DNA of 49,299 bases from Paludibaculum sp. (GCA_029973955.1 JARKQJ010000180.1:1-49299); one strand, 5' to 3'; shown: positions 24,159 through 32,827, counted from the stretch's first letter. The notes: generated by a model from the letters alone, not told the origin. A program made the numbers and translations.

Positions 24159-25007
24159 TTAGATCAGCTTGGCGAAGCGGGCGCGCACGTCCTGCTCGAA
24201 GCCGCGGATGTGCGAGACGGCGAATTCGAGGGGGTCGAGTTCGGTGTTCTGGATCAGCGGTGTGAGGTCCATGCCGAAGTTGATGAGGTCGGCGGCATCG
24301 ACGGAATGGGACTGGTGGTAGGTGGCGTGGGCGCGGCGGCGGCCGAGAGTGGCCAGGTCGTAGCGCTTGCCGCCCGCAATCTGGGAGTCGAAGACGCCCA
24401 GCAGCGCGGCCGCGAGGTTCTCATGGCCGGAGCAGTTGAAGATGACCTTGGCCGAGTCCGGCAGCCAGTCGAGGTCGCGCCACACCTCGCAGCCGTACAG
24501 GTGCTTGGGACGCGCTTCCGGCGGCAGCGCGCGAATGGCGGCGATGGTGCGCAGCGAGGTGGCGACGTGGGTATCGTGCTTGTCGCAAAGGTTGTGAATG
24601 TAGACGACCTCCGGGCGGGCCGCGAGCAGAATGGCTTCGATGTCTTCCTTGGGCCCGGTCTCCCCGCCGGCCTTCACTTCCTTGCTGGGGTAATCGAGGA
24701 AGCCGCAGAAAGAGTACTCGCCGATGAAGGCGGCCTTCTTCTGTTCCACGCGGCGCACGGTCATCATCTCGGCGTCCGTGTAGCGCGAGTAGACTCCGTC
24801 GCGGGGGCTGCCCGCGCCGTCTGTCACGATGACGCAGGAGAACCACTGATTCGGGAGGCCGAACGCGGAGAGGATGCCTTCCATGGCCATGATCTCGATG
24901 TCGTCCTGGTGGGCGGCGATGCCCAGGTGTGTGGTGCGGGCCAGCGCCTGATCGAGAGGCGTGGCGTCGGGCACGTAGATTTCCGAGGTGGATTTCTTGA
25001 GGTTCAT
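24159..25007 (-). CDS. PIG-L family deacetylase (LmbE-like)
   Basis: This 282-residue enzyme belongs to the zinc-dependent N-acetylglucosaminide deacetylases. The metal motif AHQDDIEI (32-39) is the AHPDDE signature with Q for P, so H33 and D36 are kept, and the distal histidine is in DKHDTH near 143-148. There is no signal peptide, so it acts in the cytoplasm, probably on an N-acetylated amino sugar or its conjugate. It lies between the ROK-like kinase gene (2 bp upstream) and the nucleoside hydrolase-like gene (2 bp downstream). The kinase plus deacetylase pairing suggests amino-sugar catabolism, by inference. Confidence 0.88.
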   Translation of the reverse strand: MNLKKSTSEIYVPDATPLDQALARTTHLGIAAHQDDIEIMAMEGILSAFGLPNQWFSCVIVTDGAGSPRDGVYSRYTDAEMMTVRRVEQKKAAFIGEYSFCGFLDYPSKEVKAGGETGPKEDIEAILLAARPEVVYIHNLCDKHDTHVATSLRTIAAIRALPPEARPKHLYGCEVWRDLDWLPDSAKVIFNCSGHENLAAALLGVFDSQIAGGKRYDLATLGRRRAHATYHQSHSVDAADLINFGMDLTPLIQNTELDPLEFAVSHIRGFEQDVRARFAKLI

Positions 25008-25009
25008 GG

Positions 25010-26407
25010 TTATTTCCTTTCGAGAGCGGGCTGGCTGGCCGCGGCGAGGGACTGGCCGACGCGGCGGCTCTTCTCGTCCGGCAGCGCGAGGCTCACCTGG
25101 GACGCAAGCGCGGGGAACTCGGCGGCCAGCACTTCGTTGGCGCAGCCGATCATGATGTCGCCGCCCGCGCCGGTGGTGACGCGGCCGAGAATAAGCAGGT
25201 GCTTCAGGTCGTAGAAGTCGGAGTAGTGTGCGACGGCATAGCCGAGGCAGATGCCGATGGTCTCGTAGATCTTCGGGGCGAGCGGATGGCCGGCCTTCAT
25301 GTGCTCCTGCAGCACCACCAGTTTCTCGGGAAGGCCCAGGCCGGGCTCAAACGTCATGCCGGCCGACTCGGCGATGCGAATGGCGCCCTGCTGCGAGAAG
25401 AACTGTACGCCGCAGCCGCCGTCGCCGGACCATTCATCCACGGGCGCGTGCTGGCGGTAATCCACCGGCACGAAGGCAAGTTCATTGAGCCAGCCGGTGA
25501 TGTTGCCGTGGCGGTCGGCGTACCCTGCGGCGAGGGAGGAGCCCATGGCGATGCCAAGGACGGGATTGTCGTTGAGCGACATGGAGCCGGCCAGGGCGGT
25601 GACTTCGCCGTCGTTGACCACGTCCATCGGCACTCCCAGTTCATCCCGGATGCGCAGGAACATGCCGGCGATGTGGTTGTCGAAGGTCTCCTTGGGGATG
25701 CCGCGGAAAAGCGACGCCACGCGCACGCGGTTGTTGATGTACACGCCAGCGGAGGAGCCGCCCACGGCGTCCAGGCGCGGGAGCTTCGCTGCCGCTCGGC
25801 GGATGGAGTCCATCACGCCGTCGTAGTGGTACTGCGGATCGAGCTGGTTCTTGGGATCCCAAGGCACCTCTTCGCTATAGATCACTTCGCCGTCGATCAC
25901 CGCGGAGGCCTTGCGGTCGCTGGCGCCAAGGTCAAAGCCCACGCGGCAGCCGTCCAGATGGCGGCCGAGGGCGACGGTGGTCTCCTTCTCCGCCGGAACC
26001 TGATCCGCCGTGGTGGTGACGACGGTGAACGGGTTTTCGTAAACGCCGCTCATGAAGTGATAGTCAAACTCGCGCTCGCCGCCGGGGGCGTAGACCTTCC
26101 GCAGATGGTCGCCGATGGCGGCCGGCCCGCCCGCATAGACTTTCCAGCCGCCGCGCTGCCACAGAAGGAACTTGACGATCCGTTCAATGTAGGGCAGGTT
26201 GAGATGGAAGTGCGCCGAGGTCTCCGGCAGTACGATGGTCTCAAAGCGGGAGACGGAGCCGTCGGCCCGCTCCAGGCCGAGCACCATCGGGACAGCGCCC
26301 TCCCCGCGGGCCAGTTCGCGGAAGGCTTTGTTCCAGAGAGAAGCGGGGATGAATGCGGGGTCGAGCTCCGGCGTGAAACGAGGCTTGATCAACAGAGGAG
26401 ATGACAT
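25010..26407 (-). CDS. ROK-like sugar kinase with N-terminal extension
   Basis: This 465-residue protein is longer than ordinary ROK kinases (~300). The first ~150 residues are not recognised; the ROK/ASKHA core then starts with VGFDLGASDRKASAVIDG, followed by the SSAGVYINNRV segment, DVVNDGEVTALAG (likely catalytic Asp region) and the GIAMGSSLAAGY phosphate motif. The usual ROK zinc motif (CxCGxxGC) is not obvious, so it may be a divergent branch. It should phosphorylate a hexose or amino sugar. It is the first gene of the minus-strand operon and is divergent from uxaC. Confidence 0.8.
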   Translation of the reverse strand: MSSPLLIKPRFTPELDPAFIPASLWNKAFRELARGEGAVPMVLGLERADGSVSRFETIVLPETSAHFHLNLPYIERIVKFLLWQRGGWKVYAGGPAAIGDHLRKVYAPGGEREFDYHFMSGVYENPFTVVTTTADQVPAEKETTVALGRHLDGCRVGFDLGASDRKASAVIDGEVIYSEEVPWDPKNQLDPQYHYDGVMDSIRRAAAKLPRLDAVGGSSAGVYINNRVRVASLFRGIPKETFDNHIAGMFLRIRDELGVPMDVVNDGEVTALAGSMSLNDNPVLGIAMGSSLAAGYADRHGNITGWLNELAFVPVDYRQHAPVDEWSGDGGCGVQFFSQQGAIRIAESAGMTFEPGLGLPEKLVVLQEHMKAGHPLAPKIYETIGICLGYAVAHYSDFYDLKHLLILGRVTTGAGGDIMIGCANEVLAAEFPALASQVSLALPDEKSRRVGQSLAAASQPALERK

Positions 26408-26452
26408 GACGACTCCATTATCGCAATGGTGGTGGGATGCTTTGCAGCGCGT

Positions 26453-26483
26453 TATACTGGCATTTCAGACCGGATAGGAGGAA
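26453..26483 (+). promoter_or_regulatory. uxaC -10-like box and strong ribosome binding site
   Basis: TATACT (26453-26458) is a good -10 candidate, although no clear -35 box is 16-18 bp upstream. AGGAGGAA (26476-26483) is the strongest Shine-Dalgarno match in the window and lies 6 nt before the uxaC ATG. The loop sequence TTCCTCC of the candidate small RNA at 11.3 kb is perfectly complementary to its GGAGGAA. Confidence 0.6.
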
Positions 26484-26489
26484 ACAGCC

Positions 26490-27893
26490 ATGCCGTTCAT
26501 CCACGACGATTTCCTGCTGAGCACCGCCGCGGCGCGGAAGCTCTACCACGAGTACTGCGAGGCGGAGCCGATCCTCGACTACCACTGCCACCTGCCACCG
26601 AAGGACGTGGCGGAAAACCGCCAGTTCGCAAACCTGTTTGAGATCTGGCTGGAAGGCGACCATTACAAGTGGCGGGCCATGCGCGCCAACGGAGTGCCCG
26701 AACAGCTGGTGACGGGGGGCGCCGATCCCAAGTCGAAGTTTCTGGCCTGGGCCAGCACTGTGCCTGCGACGCTGCGCAATCCGCTCTATCACTGGACGCA
26801 CCTGGAGTTGAAGCGCTACTTCGGCATCGACGAGCTGTTGAGCGAAGCCAACGCGGAGAAGGTGTGGGCGGCGGCCAACGAGCAACTGGCGGCGGAGAAC
26901 CGGCGCGCCTGGGGCATTTTGGATGACTTTCAGGTCAAGGCCGTGTGCACCACCGACGATCCGGCCGACGACCTGGCCTATCACGCACAGATCGCGAAGT
27001 CCGGCTTGAAGACGAAGGTCTATCCGACGTTCCGGCCGGACAGGGCTTTTCTGGTGGGCCAGCCCGAGATCTTCAACGCCTGGCTGGGGCGGCTGGCGGA
27101 GGTGTCGGGGATCGACATCACCAGCTTTGCGGCGTTCCTCGACGCGCTGAAGCAGCGGCACGATTATTTCCACGCCATGGGCGGCCGGCTGAGCGACCAC
27201 GGCCTGAACGCCTGCTTCGCCACCCCTTGCACGGAAGCCCGGGCGGCTGAGATCTTCGAACAGACGCGGGCGATGTTTGCGGCGTCGCCGGAAGAGCAGG
27301 CGGAGTTCGCATCGTACCTGATGCTGGTGTTCGGCCGTCTGGATGCCGAAAAGGGCTGGACGAAGCAACTGCACCTGATGGCGCAGCGCAGCAACAACAC
27401 GCGGCGGCTGCGGGAACTGGGGCCGGATACGGGGTTCGACTCGATCGGCGACCTGCCGCAGATCGAAGCGCTCTCCAAGTACATGGACACGCTGGAGCAG
27501 GAAGGCGCTCTGCCGAAGACCATCCTCTACAACCTCAATCCGGCGTGGAACTACCCGCTGGCGACCATGGCAGGGAACTTCCAGGACGGCGTCACCGCCG
27601 GCAAAATCCAGTTCGGTAGCGGCTGGTGGTTCCTGGATCAGAAGGAAGCCATGGAATGGCAGATGAACGCGCTGTCGAACTGCGGGCTGCTTTCGCGCTT
27701 CGTCGGCATGTTGACTGATTCGCGGAGCTTCATGTCGTATCCACGCCATGAGTACTTCCGGCGGACGCTTTGCAACCTGCTGGGCGAGGACATGGAAAAG
27801 GGCCTGCTGCCGGACGATTACGGCATGGTGGGCACGATGGCGAAGCGGATCTGCTACAGGAACGCGGAAGAGTTCTTCGGGCTGTCGCTATAA
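26490..27893 (+). CDS. uxaC: Glucuronate isomerase
   Basis: UxaC interconverts D-glucuronate with D-fructuronate and D-galacturonate with D-tagaturonate, the entry step of hexuronate catabolism in the cytoplasm. The 467-residue length is standard. The amidohydrolase-like metal motif DYHCHLPP appears near residue 31, with the family segments NLFEIWLEGDHYKWRAMRAN, CTTDDPADDL, and the C-terminal LTDSRSFMSYPRHEYFRR. The rest of the pathway (uxaB, uxuB, kdgK) is absent from the window. It is divergent from the ROK-like kinase operon and ends at a strong hairpin, so it is probably monocistronic. Confidence 0.97.
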   Translation: MPFIHDDFLLSTAAARKLYHEYCEAEPILDYHCHLPPKDVAENRQFANLFEIWLEGDHYKWRAMRANGVPEQLVTGGADPKSKFLAWASTVPATLRNPLYHWTHLELKRYFGIDELLSEANAEKVWAAANEQLAAENRRAWGILDDFQVKAVCTTDDPADDLAYHAQIAKSGLKTKVYPTFRPDRAFLVGQPEIFNAWLGRLAEVSGIDITSFAAFLDALKQRHDYFHAMGGRLSDHGLNACFATPCTEARAAEIFEQTRAMFAASPEEQAEFASYLMLVFGRLDAEKGWTKQLHLMAQRSNNTRRLRELGPDTGFDSIGDLPQIEALSKYMDTLEQEGALPKTILYNLNPAWNYPLATMAGNFQDGVTAGKIQFGSGWWFLDQKEAMEWQMNALSNCGLLSRFVGMLTDSRSFMSYPRHEYFRRTLCNLLGEDMEKGLLPDDYGMVGTMAKRICYRNAEEFFGLSL

Positions 27894-27917
27894 GGCCGGC
27901 GCTCGCGGCCCTTCTCT

Positions 27918-27964
27918 TGCCCTCCGGATCGTGTCAGGATAGTTGGGTCCGGAGGGCATTTTCT
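27918..27964 (+). terminator. Intrinsic terminator-like hairpin abutting a start codon
   Basis: TGCCCTCCGGA (27918-27928) pairs perfectly with TCCGGAGGGCA (27948-27958) across a 19-nt loop, and TTTTCT follows. The ATG of the PLP-enzyme gene begins at the very next base (27965). It should end the uxaC transcript. The arrangement repeats the one at 14028-14062. Confidence 0.8.
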
Positions 27965-29161
27965 ATGGTAGGCAGAAGACCTTTTCTCGGTGCGATGGGA
28001 ACCATGGGCGCAGTCTCTCTTTCGCCGCGCATGAGCGCCGCGGCAGCGAAACGCGACGTGATCAGGGAATTGGGCGTGCGGACGTTCATCAACGCCGCAG
28101 GCACATTCACGAAGCTGACGGCGTCGCTGATGCCGCCGGAGGTGATGGCGGCCATGACGGAAGCGTCGCGCCACTTCGTGGACATCGTGGAATTGCAGGA
28201 CGCCGTGGGCAAGCGCATCGCGGAACTGCTGGAGTGCGAAGGGGCCATGGTGACGTCGGGCGCGGCGGGCGCGCTGACGGCCGGCACCGCCGGCATCCTC
28301 ACCGGCAAGGATCAGAAGAAGATCCTGCAACTGCCCGACCTCACTGGAATGAAGAGCGAGGTGATCATCCAGAAGTCCCACCGCTATGGCTACGACCACG
28401 CGGTGCGGGCCACCGGCATCCGCATGGTGGAGGTGGAGACGGCCGAAGAGTTCGAGCGGGCGGTCTCCGACAAAACCGCCATGACGCTCTTCTTCAGCGA
28501 CGCCGACGGGCGCGGCAAGATCAAGATCGACGAGTTCGTGGCGCTGTCGAAGAAACACCGGATTCCTTCGTTCAACGATGCCGCGGCGGACGTGCCGCCG
28601 ATCGAGAATTTCAAGAAGTACACGAAGATGGGCTTCGACCTGGTGACGTTCTCCGGCGGCAAGGCCATCTGCGGGCCGCAGAGCGCCGGGCTTCTCCTGG
28701 GCCGGAAAGACCTGATCGAAGCCGCGCGGCTCAACACCTCGCCCTACAGCGACTCCCTGGCCCGCGGCATGAAGGTGAACAAGGAAGAGATGGTGGGCAT
28801 GCTGGTGGCGCTGGAGATGTATCTGAAGCGCGACCACGCCGCCGAGGCCAAGGAGTGGGACCGCCGCGCGCAGGTGATCCTTGCTGCCGCCAAAAAAGTG
28901 AAGACCGTCACCACCGAGGTGACCATCCCGCCGATCGCGAACCACACGCCATCGTTGAAGATCCGCTGGGATCAGAACGTGGTGAAGGTGACTCCGCTCG
29001 AAGTAGCGAAGCAGTTGCGCGAGGGATCGCCTTCCATCGAAGCGGCCCCGGGCACCAACCGCAACTCGCTGCAGTTCACGGTATGGATGCTGGCCAAGGG
29101 CGAGGAGAAGATTGTCGCCCGGCGCGTGCAGGAGATTCTGTCGAAAGCCGCCGGCGCTTGA
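27965..29161 (+). CDS. SelA-like PLP-dependent enzyme with Tat-like signal
   Basis: From ATG 27965 the protein has 398 residues. The N terminus (MVGRRPFLGAMGTMGAVSLS) has a twin-arginine motif. The body is a fold-type I PLP enzyme of the SelA/D-glucosaminate-6-phosphate ammonia-lyase group: RTFINAAGTFTKL opening, SGAAGALTAGTAGIL, FNDAAADVPP (cofactor Asp) and FSGGKAICGPQSAG with the likely Schiff-base lysine. It is not expected to be true SelA, which acts on Sec-tRNA. Ammonia-lyase or aminotransferase chemistry on an amino-sugar acid is plausible given the ROK/PIG-L/uxaC context. There is no ribosome binding site; the start follows a terminator-like hairpin. Confidence 0.8.
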   Translation: MVGRRPFLGAMGTMGAVSLSPRMSAAAAKRDVIRELGVRTFINAAGTFTKLTASLMPPEVMAAMTEASRHFVDIVELQDAVGKRIAELLECEGAMVTSGAAGALTAGTAGILTGKDQKKILQLPDLTGMKSEVIIQKSHRYGYDHAVRATGIRMVEVETAEEFERAVSDKTAMTLFFSDADGRGKIKIDEFVALSKKHRIPSFNDAAADVPPIENFKKYTKMGFDLVTFSGGKAICGPQSAGLLLGRKDLIEAARLNTSPYSDSLARGMKVNKEEMVGMLVALEMYLKRDHAAEAKEWDRRAQVILAAAKKVKTVTTEVTIPPIANHTPSLKIRWDQNVVKVTPLEVAKQLREGSPSIEAAPGTNRNSLQFTVWMLAKGEEKIVARRVQEILSKAAGA

Positions 29162-29164
29162 TCG

Positions 29165-30589
29165 TCACCACTTGGCCGGGCCGTACCAGTCATGCGGCGG
29201 CTGGGTTTGCGCCCGCGGTTCGGTGCGGGCGGTCTTGAGGAAACCCTCGATTCGAGCCATCACTTGCGGGTTTTCCTGGGAGACATCGCGCGTTTCGCCA
29301 ATATCTGTTTTGAGGTTGTAGAGTTCCAGCGGTCCGCCCGGTTGCGGCCGCACCGCCTTCCAATCCCCCATCCTCACGGCCTGCATGGGCGTTTCCTGCC
29401 GGAACGTGCCGCTTTTGCCAATGTAACGGGGCAGTTCCCAATACAGGAAATCGTGCGGCCGCTGTTTCCGCCCCAGCAGCGTGGGCAGCACGCTCATCCC
29501 ATCGATACCGGCCGGCGCGCGGCCGCCCGCAAGCTCGGCCAGGGTCGGCAGGACGTCTTCAAACATCCAGGGGAAATTCGAGACCCGGCCCGCGGGCACG
29601 CGGCCCGGCCAGCGCGCCAGCATGGGCACACGGATGCCGCCTTCATAGAAGTTTTGCTTGAAGCCGCGGAAGGGGCCGTAACTCTGAAAGTAGTCGTCAT
29701 TGCGGATGCGCAGAGCGCCTCCGTTGTCGGACGTGAAGAACACGATGGTGTCGCGCTCCTTGCCCAGTTCCTTCAGAAGAGCCAGCACGCGGCCGGTGTC
29801 CCGGTCCAGTCGGCTGATCATGCCCGCATAGGCGGCGCGGGGCTCATCCTGGCGGGCATAGTGGTTGGTCTCGTCGAGAAACGGCCCGCTCTCCTGAACC
29901 TTGCCGCGATAAGGCGCCATGCTGTCTTCCGGCACCAGCAATTCCCAATGCGGCAATGTGACGGGCATGTAGCAGAAGAATGGCTTGTCCTTCGCGCCGC
30001 GGATGAAATCCAGCGCCTTGCCCGCGATGACATCGTGCGAATATGTCTTGCGGCCGCCGTGAAGGTTGCCTTCGAGCGGCAGTTCCTTGTCGTTGTGATA
30101 GATGTACGGCGGGTAGTAAAAATGCGCGTGTACCTGGCCCAGCGGGCCGCAGTACTCGTCAAAACCCTGCTTCCAGGGCACACCCTCAGTGCCGATGTCG
30201 CCCAGGCCCCACTTGCCGAAACAGCCTGTGGTGTAGCCGGCCTGCTTCAGGACTTCCCCGATGGTGACATCGGAATCGAGAATCGGCACACCGCCGGTGT
30301 TCGCGCGCACGGAGGTGTGCCCCATGTGCTTGCCCGTCATCAGTACGCTGCGGGAAGGCGCGCAGACCGTGCATCCCGAGTATGCGTCGGTGAAGCGCGT
30401 GCCGTCACGGGCCAGCGTGTCGATCTCTGGCGTCTGAATGATCTTCTGGCCGTAGCAGCCGAGATCGGAGTAGCCCAGATCGTCTCCCATAATCCAGACG
30501 ATGTTCGGTTTCCTGCTGGAGGCTGCATGGATGGCGGGCGTGGCGGCCAGCGCTGCCCCGCCCGCTTGGACGAACTTCCGTCGATTCAT
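29165..30589 (-). CDS. Sulfatase (arylsulfatase family), exported
   Basis: This 474-residue protein has a Tat-like signal (MNRRKFVQAGGAALAATPA) and the alkaline-phosphatase-superfamily sulfatase fold. The formylglycine motif C76-A-P-S-R80 is intact (SGCTVCAPSRSVLMTGKHMG), and the metal ligands are visible in IVWIMGDDLGYSD (30-42) and FFTSDNGG. The K-T-G/H segments GCFGKWGLGD and the C-terminal DWKAVRPQ are typical. It likely desulfates sugars or glycans in the periplasm; the activating enzyme (FGE or anSME) is not in the window. It follows the RidA gene by 5 bp and is probably co-transcribed. It is convergent with the PLP-enzyme gene, 3 bp apart. Confidence 0.95.
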   Translation of the reverse strand: MNRRKFVQAGGAALAATPAIHAASSRKPNIVWIMGDDLGYSDLGCYGQKIIQTPEIDTLARDGTRFTDAYSGCTVCAPSRSVLMTGKHMGHTSVRANTGGVPILDSDVTIGEVLKQAGYTTGCFGKWGLGDIGTEGVPWKQGFDEYCGPLGQVHAHFYYPPYIYHNDKELPLEGNLHGGRKTYSHDVIAGKALDFIRGAKDKPFFCYMPVTLPHWELLVPEDSMAPYRGKVQESGPFLDETNHYARQDEPRAAYAGMISRLDRDTGRVLALLKELGKERDTIVFFTSDNGGALRIRNDDYFQSYGPFRGFKQNFYEGGIRVPMLARWPGRVPAGRVSNFPWMFEDVLPTLAELAGGRAPAGIDGMSVLPTLLGRKQRPHDFLYWELPRYIGKSGTFRQETPMQAVRMGDWKAVRPQPGGPLELYNLKTDIGETRDVSQENPQVMARIEGFLKTARTEPRAQTQPPHDWYGPAKW

Positions 30590-30594
30590 GCTGG

Positions 30595-31032
30595 CTAAAT
30601 GTAGGCGATCACGTCGATTTCAATCAGCGAATTGCCGGGAATGTCAGCCACGGCCACCGTGGTGCGCACGGGCGGCTCTTCGCCGAAACGGCCTTGGAAT
30701 GCCTCGTTCATGGCCTTGTAGTGGTCCAGCGTCTTCAGATAGACGTTGCACTTCAAAACCTTGTCCATGGAGGACCCGGCGTTCTTCAATTCGTTCTCGA
30801 TGTCGTCCAGGACCCCGGTCGTGTGGACCTTGATATCGCCCTCTTTGTGATATCCCTTGCCGGCGATGAAGAGCAGGTTCCCGTAAGAGACGGCGCTATT
30901 GAACAGCGGCGTCTTGGCGGGTTTGGCGCCCTTGCGGTGCACTTTCTTCGTGGTTGCCGTTTGAGCCTGGGCGGCGGCCGGAGCGGCCAGTGTGGCGCCG
31001 GCGGCGAGGAATTTTCTTCTGGAATTGGGCAT
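30595..31032 (-). CDS. RidA family protein with Tat-like signal
   Basis: This 145-residue protein carries a Tat-like leader (SRRKFLAAGATLAAPAAAQA) before a complete RidA/YjgF/UK114 domain. RidA proteins hydrolyse reactive enamine/imine intermediates released by PLP enzymes. The conserved arginine R123 lies in VRTTVAVADIPGNSLIEID, and the FIAGKGYHKEGD and VLDDIENEL segments match the family. Export is unusual for RidA, which normally works in the cytoplasm. GGAGG lies 5 nt before the ATG. It heads a two-gene unit with the sulfatase and sits near the exported SelA-like PLP enzyme. Confidence 0.9.
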   Translation of the reverse strand: MPNSRRKFLAAGATLAAPAAAQAQTATTKKVHRKGAKPAKTPLFNSAVSYGNLLFIAGKGYHKEGDIKVHTTGVLDDIENELKNAGSSMDKVLKCNVYLKTLDHYKAMNEAFQGRFGEEPPVRTTVAVADIPGNSLIEIDVIAYI

Positions 31033-31151
31033 GAAGGCCTCCGTGAGTCGAGCAGTATGATTCTGTCACGGCGCGCGGCGCGGATCCACCCGCATCGCCA
31101 CCCGTAACGCCGGCCCGGGCGTGCGCTACGCTGGTTTCGCCACTTCCGCGT

Positions 31152-32411
31152 ATGCGCCTCTTCCCGCTCCTGCTCTGTTTGGCACTCACCGCTTCAGCGC
31201 AAATGAAGCCGCGCGTGATCGTCTCCGGGCCGATCGGCGGCGCCGACGCGGGCGACTACCAGTCGCTGGTGCACTTGCTCCTTTACTCCGACGCGCTCGA
31301 CATCGAGGGGATCATCTCCTCGCCGCCCGGCGCCGGGCGCGCCCAACACATCCGCCAGGTGATCGACCTCTATGAAAAGGACTACGCCAACCTGCGCTCG
31401 CACTCGGCGGACTATCCCGCGCCCGCCCGGCTGCGCGCCCTCGTCAAGCAGGGCGCCACTGCAGATCCTGGTCCGACCGGCGTGGCGGCGCCCACCGAAG
31501 GCTCGGATTGGATTATTCGATGCGCCAGCCGCCCCGACGGGCGCCCGCTTTTCCTGCTGGTCTGGGGCGGACTGGAGGACGTGGCGCAGGCACTGCACGA
31601 CGCGCCGGAGATTCTGCCGAGGCTGCGCGTCCACTTCATCGGCGGCGCCAACAAGATGTGGAGCGTCAACGCCTACAACTACCTCGAGCAACTGCACCCC
31701 GATCTCTGGATGATCGAGTCGAACTCCACGCACACCGGCTGGTTCACCGGCGGCGAACAGATGGAGCCGTGGGACAACTCATCCTTTGTCTCCACCTACG
31801 TGGCGAACCGCGGCGCCTTGGGCACCTTCTTCGCGGCACAACTGCACGGCTCGCTGAAAATGGGCGCCAGCGCCTCAGTCGGCGCATTGCTCTTCACTGA
31901 CCCGGAAAACCCGGAGCGGCCCGGCTGGGGAGGACGTTTCGTCCAGGTTTGGGACAATCGCAAGACCCGTTTCTACCGCCTCACCTCCGCCTCTGACCAG
32001 GTGGATCTCTACGGCGTGGCGGAATTCTATCTGCCGCTCCCGCCCGGCGCCACGCCGCAAACGCGGGCGAGCTTGCTCCTGGATGGGCGAGCGCCTGTCC
32101 TCGCCCAGAATACCGGACGATCCCTGCTCTTTCGTCTCTCTCTGCCCGAAGCCAGGGTCTGGAGTTATGCCCTGCGAAGCGACTTCCCTGCCCTGGACGG
32201 CCTCACCGGCAGCCTCTCCGCCGTCGCGCCTTCTCCTCAGCGGATGTTACGCCCAGCCCCCGCGCACCCCAATTGGTGGACCGACGATCTCGACCCCAAC
32301 AACGCCGAAGGCGCTCAAGCCGGCGCCAAGCACGTCAGCCGCTACCGGCGCCAATACCTGAACGACTTCGCCACGCGCCTCCGCGCCGCCCAGGCGCCGC
32401 GTCCGCGCTGA
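31152..32411 (+). CDS. Secreted DUF1593 protein (nucleoside hydrolase-like)
   Basis: The 419-residue protein has a signal peptide (MRLFPLLLCLALTASAQ) and the DUF1593 layout: a nucleoside-hydrolase-like N-terminal domain (PRVIVSGPIGGADAGDYQSL, YSDALDIEGIISSPPGAGR, LFLLVWGGLEDVAQAL) and a C-terminal beta-sandwich from about 300. Family members were first described as cellulose-binding or carbohydrate-active proteins of uncertain chemistry. The N-terminal calcium-binding aspartates seem shifted relative to true nucleoside hydrolases. No ribosome binding site is evident. It is divergent from the RidA gene. Confidence 0.82.
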   Translation: MRLFPLLLCLALTASAQMKPRVIVSGPIGGADAGDYQSLVHLLLYSDALDIEGIISSPPGAGRAQHIRQVIDLYEKDYANLRSHSADYPAPARLRALVKQGATADPGPTGVAAPTEGSDWIIRCASRPDGRPLFLLVWGGLEDVAQALHDAPEILPRLRVHFIGGANKMWSVNAYNYLEQLHPDLWMIESNSTHTGWFTGGEQMEPWDNSSFVSTYVANRGALGTFFAAQLHGSLKMGASASVGALLFTDPENPERPGWGGRFVQVWDNRKTRFYRLTSASDQVDLYGVAEFYLPLPPGATPQTRASLLLDGRAPVLAQNTGRSLLFRLSLPEARVWSYALRSDFPALDGLTGSLSAVAPSPQRMLRPAPAHPNWWTDDLDPNNAEGAQAGAKHVSRYRRQYLNDFATRLRAAQAPRPR

Positions 32412-32456
32412 CCGCCTGCGCCAACCGTCGCCGCCGGGCTAAGCTGGAAGATTACT

Positions 32457-32804
32457 ATGAGCCGCCATAAGATCCACGGCAACCACGCCCACGTCCACGG
32501 CGAAGGCTGCGGCCACACGGCCATCGTGCATGATGGCGGCGTCGCCTACCTGCACGACGGCCACCTGCACAGGCCGCACGGCGATCACTTCGACGAACAG
32601 GCCCTGCAGGTGAACGCGGCCAATCCGGACGCCTGCACCCCCGGCCACGAATGCCAGGGCCACGATCCGCAACATCAGCACGGCCCCGACTGCGGCCACG
32701 AAGCCGTCCCCCATGGCGGCCACACCGATTACCTGGTCAACGACCATCTGCACCATCCGCACGACGGCCATTGCGACGATCACGGCGAAGTGGAGCTCGC
32801 CTGA
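32457..32804 (+). CDS. Histidine-rich protein made of two tandem repeats
   Basis: The 115-residue soluble protein has 25 histidines and six cysteines. Two copies of one motif are visible: VHGEGCGHTAIVHDGG...YLHDGHLHRPHGDH (about 13-43) and QHGPDCGHEAVPHGGH...YLVNDHLHHPHDGH (about 73-105). Single-repeat relatives in other bacteria are small metal-binding proteins often labelled as zinc-related, so binding of Zn, Ni or Co ions is likely but the role is unknown. There is no signal or membrane segment. GGAAG lies 6 nt before the ATG. It lies in the same direction as its neighbours with gaps of 45 and 23 bp. Confidence 0.8.
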   Translation: MSRHKIHGNHAHVHGEGCGHTAIVHDGGVAYLHDGHLHRPHGDHFDEQALQVNAANPDACTPGHECQGHDPQHQHGPDCGHEAVPHGGHTDYLVNDHLHHPHDGHCDDHGEVELA

Positions 32805-32827
32805 AGCTGTCTGCTCCGCGCCATCGC

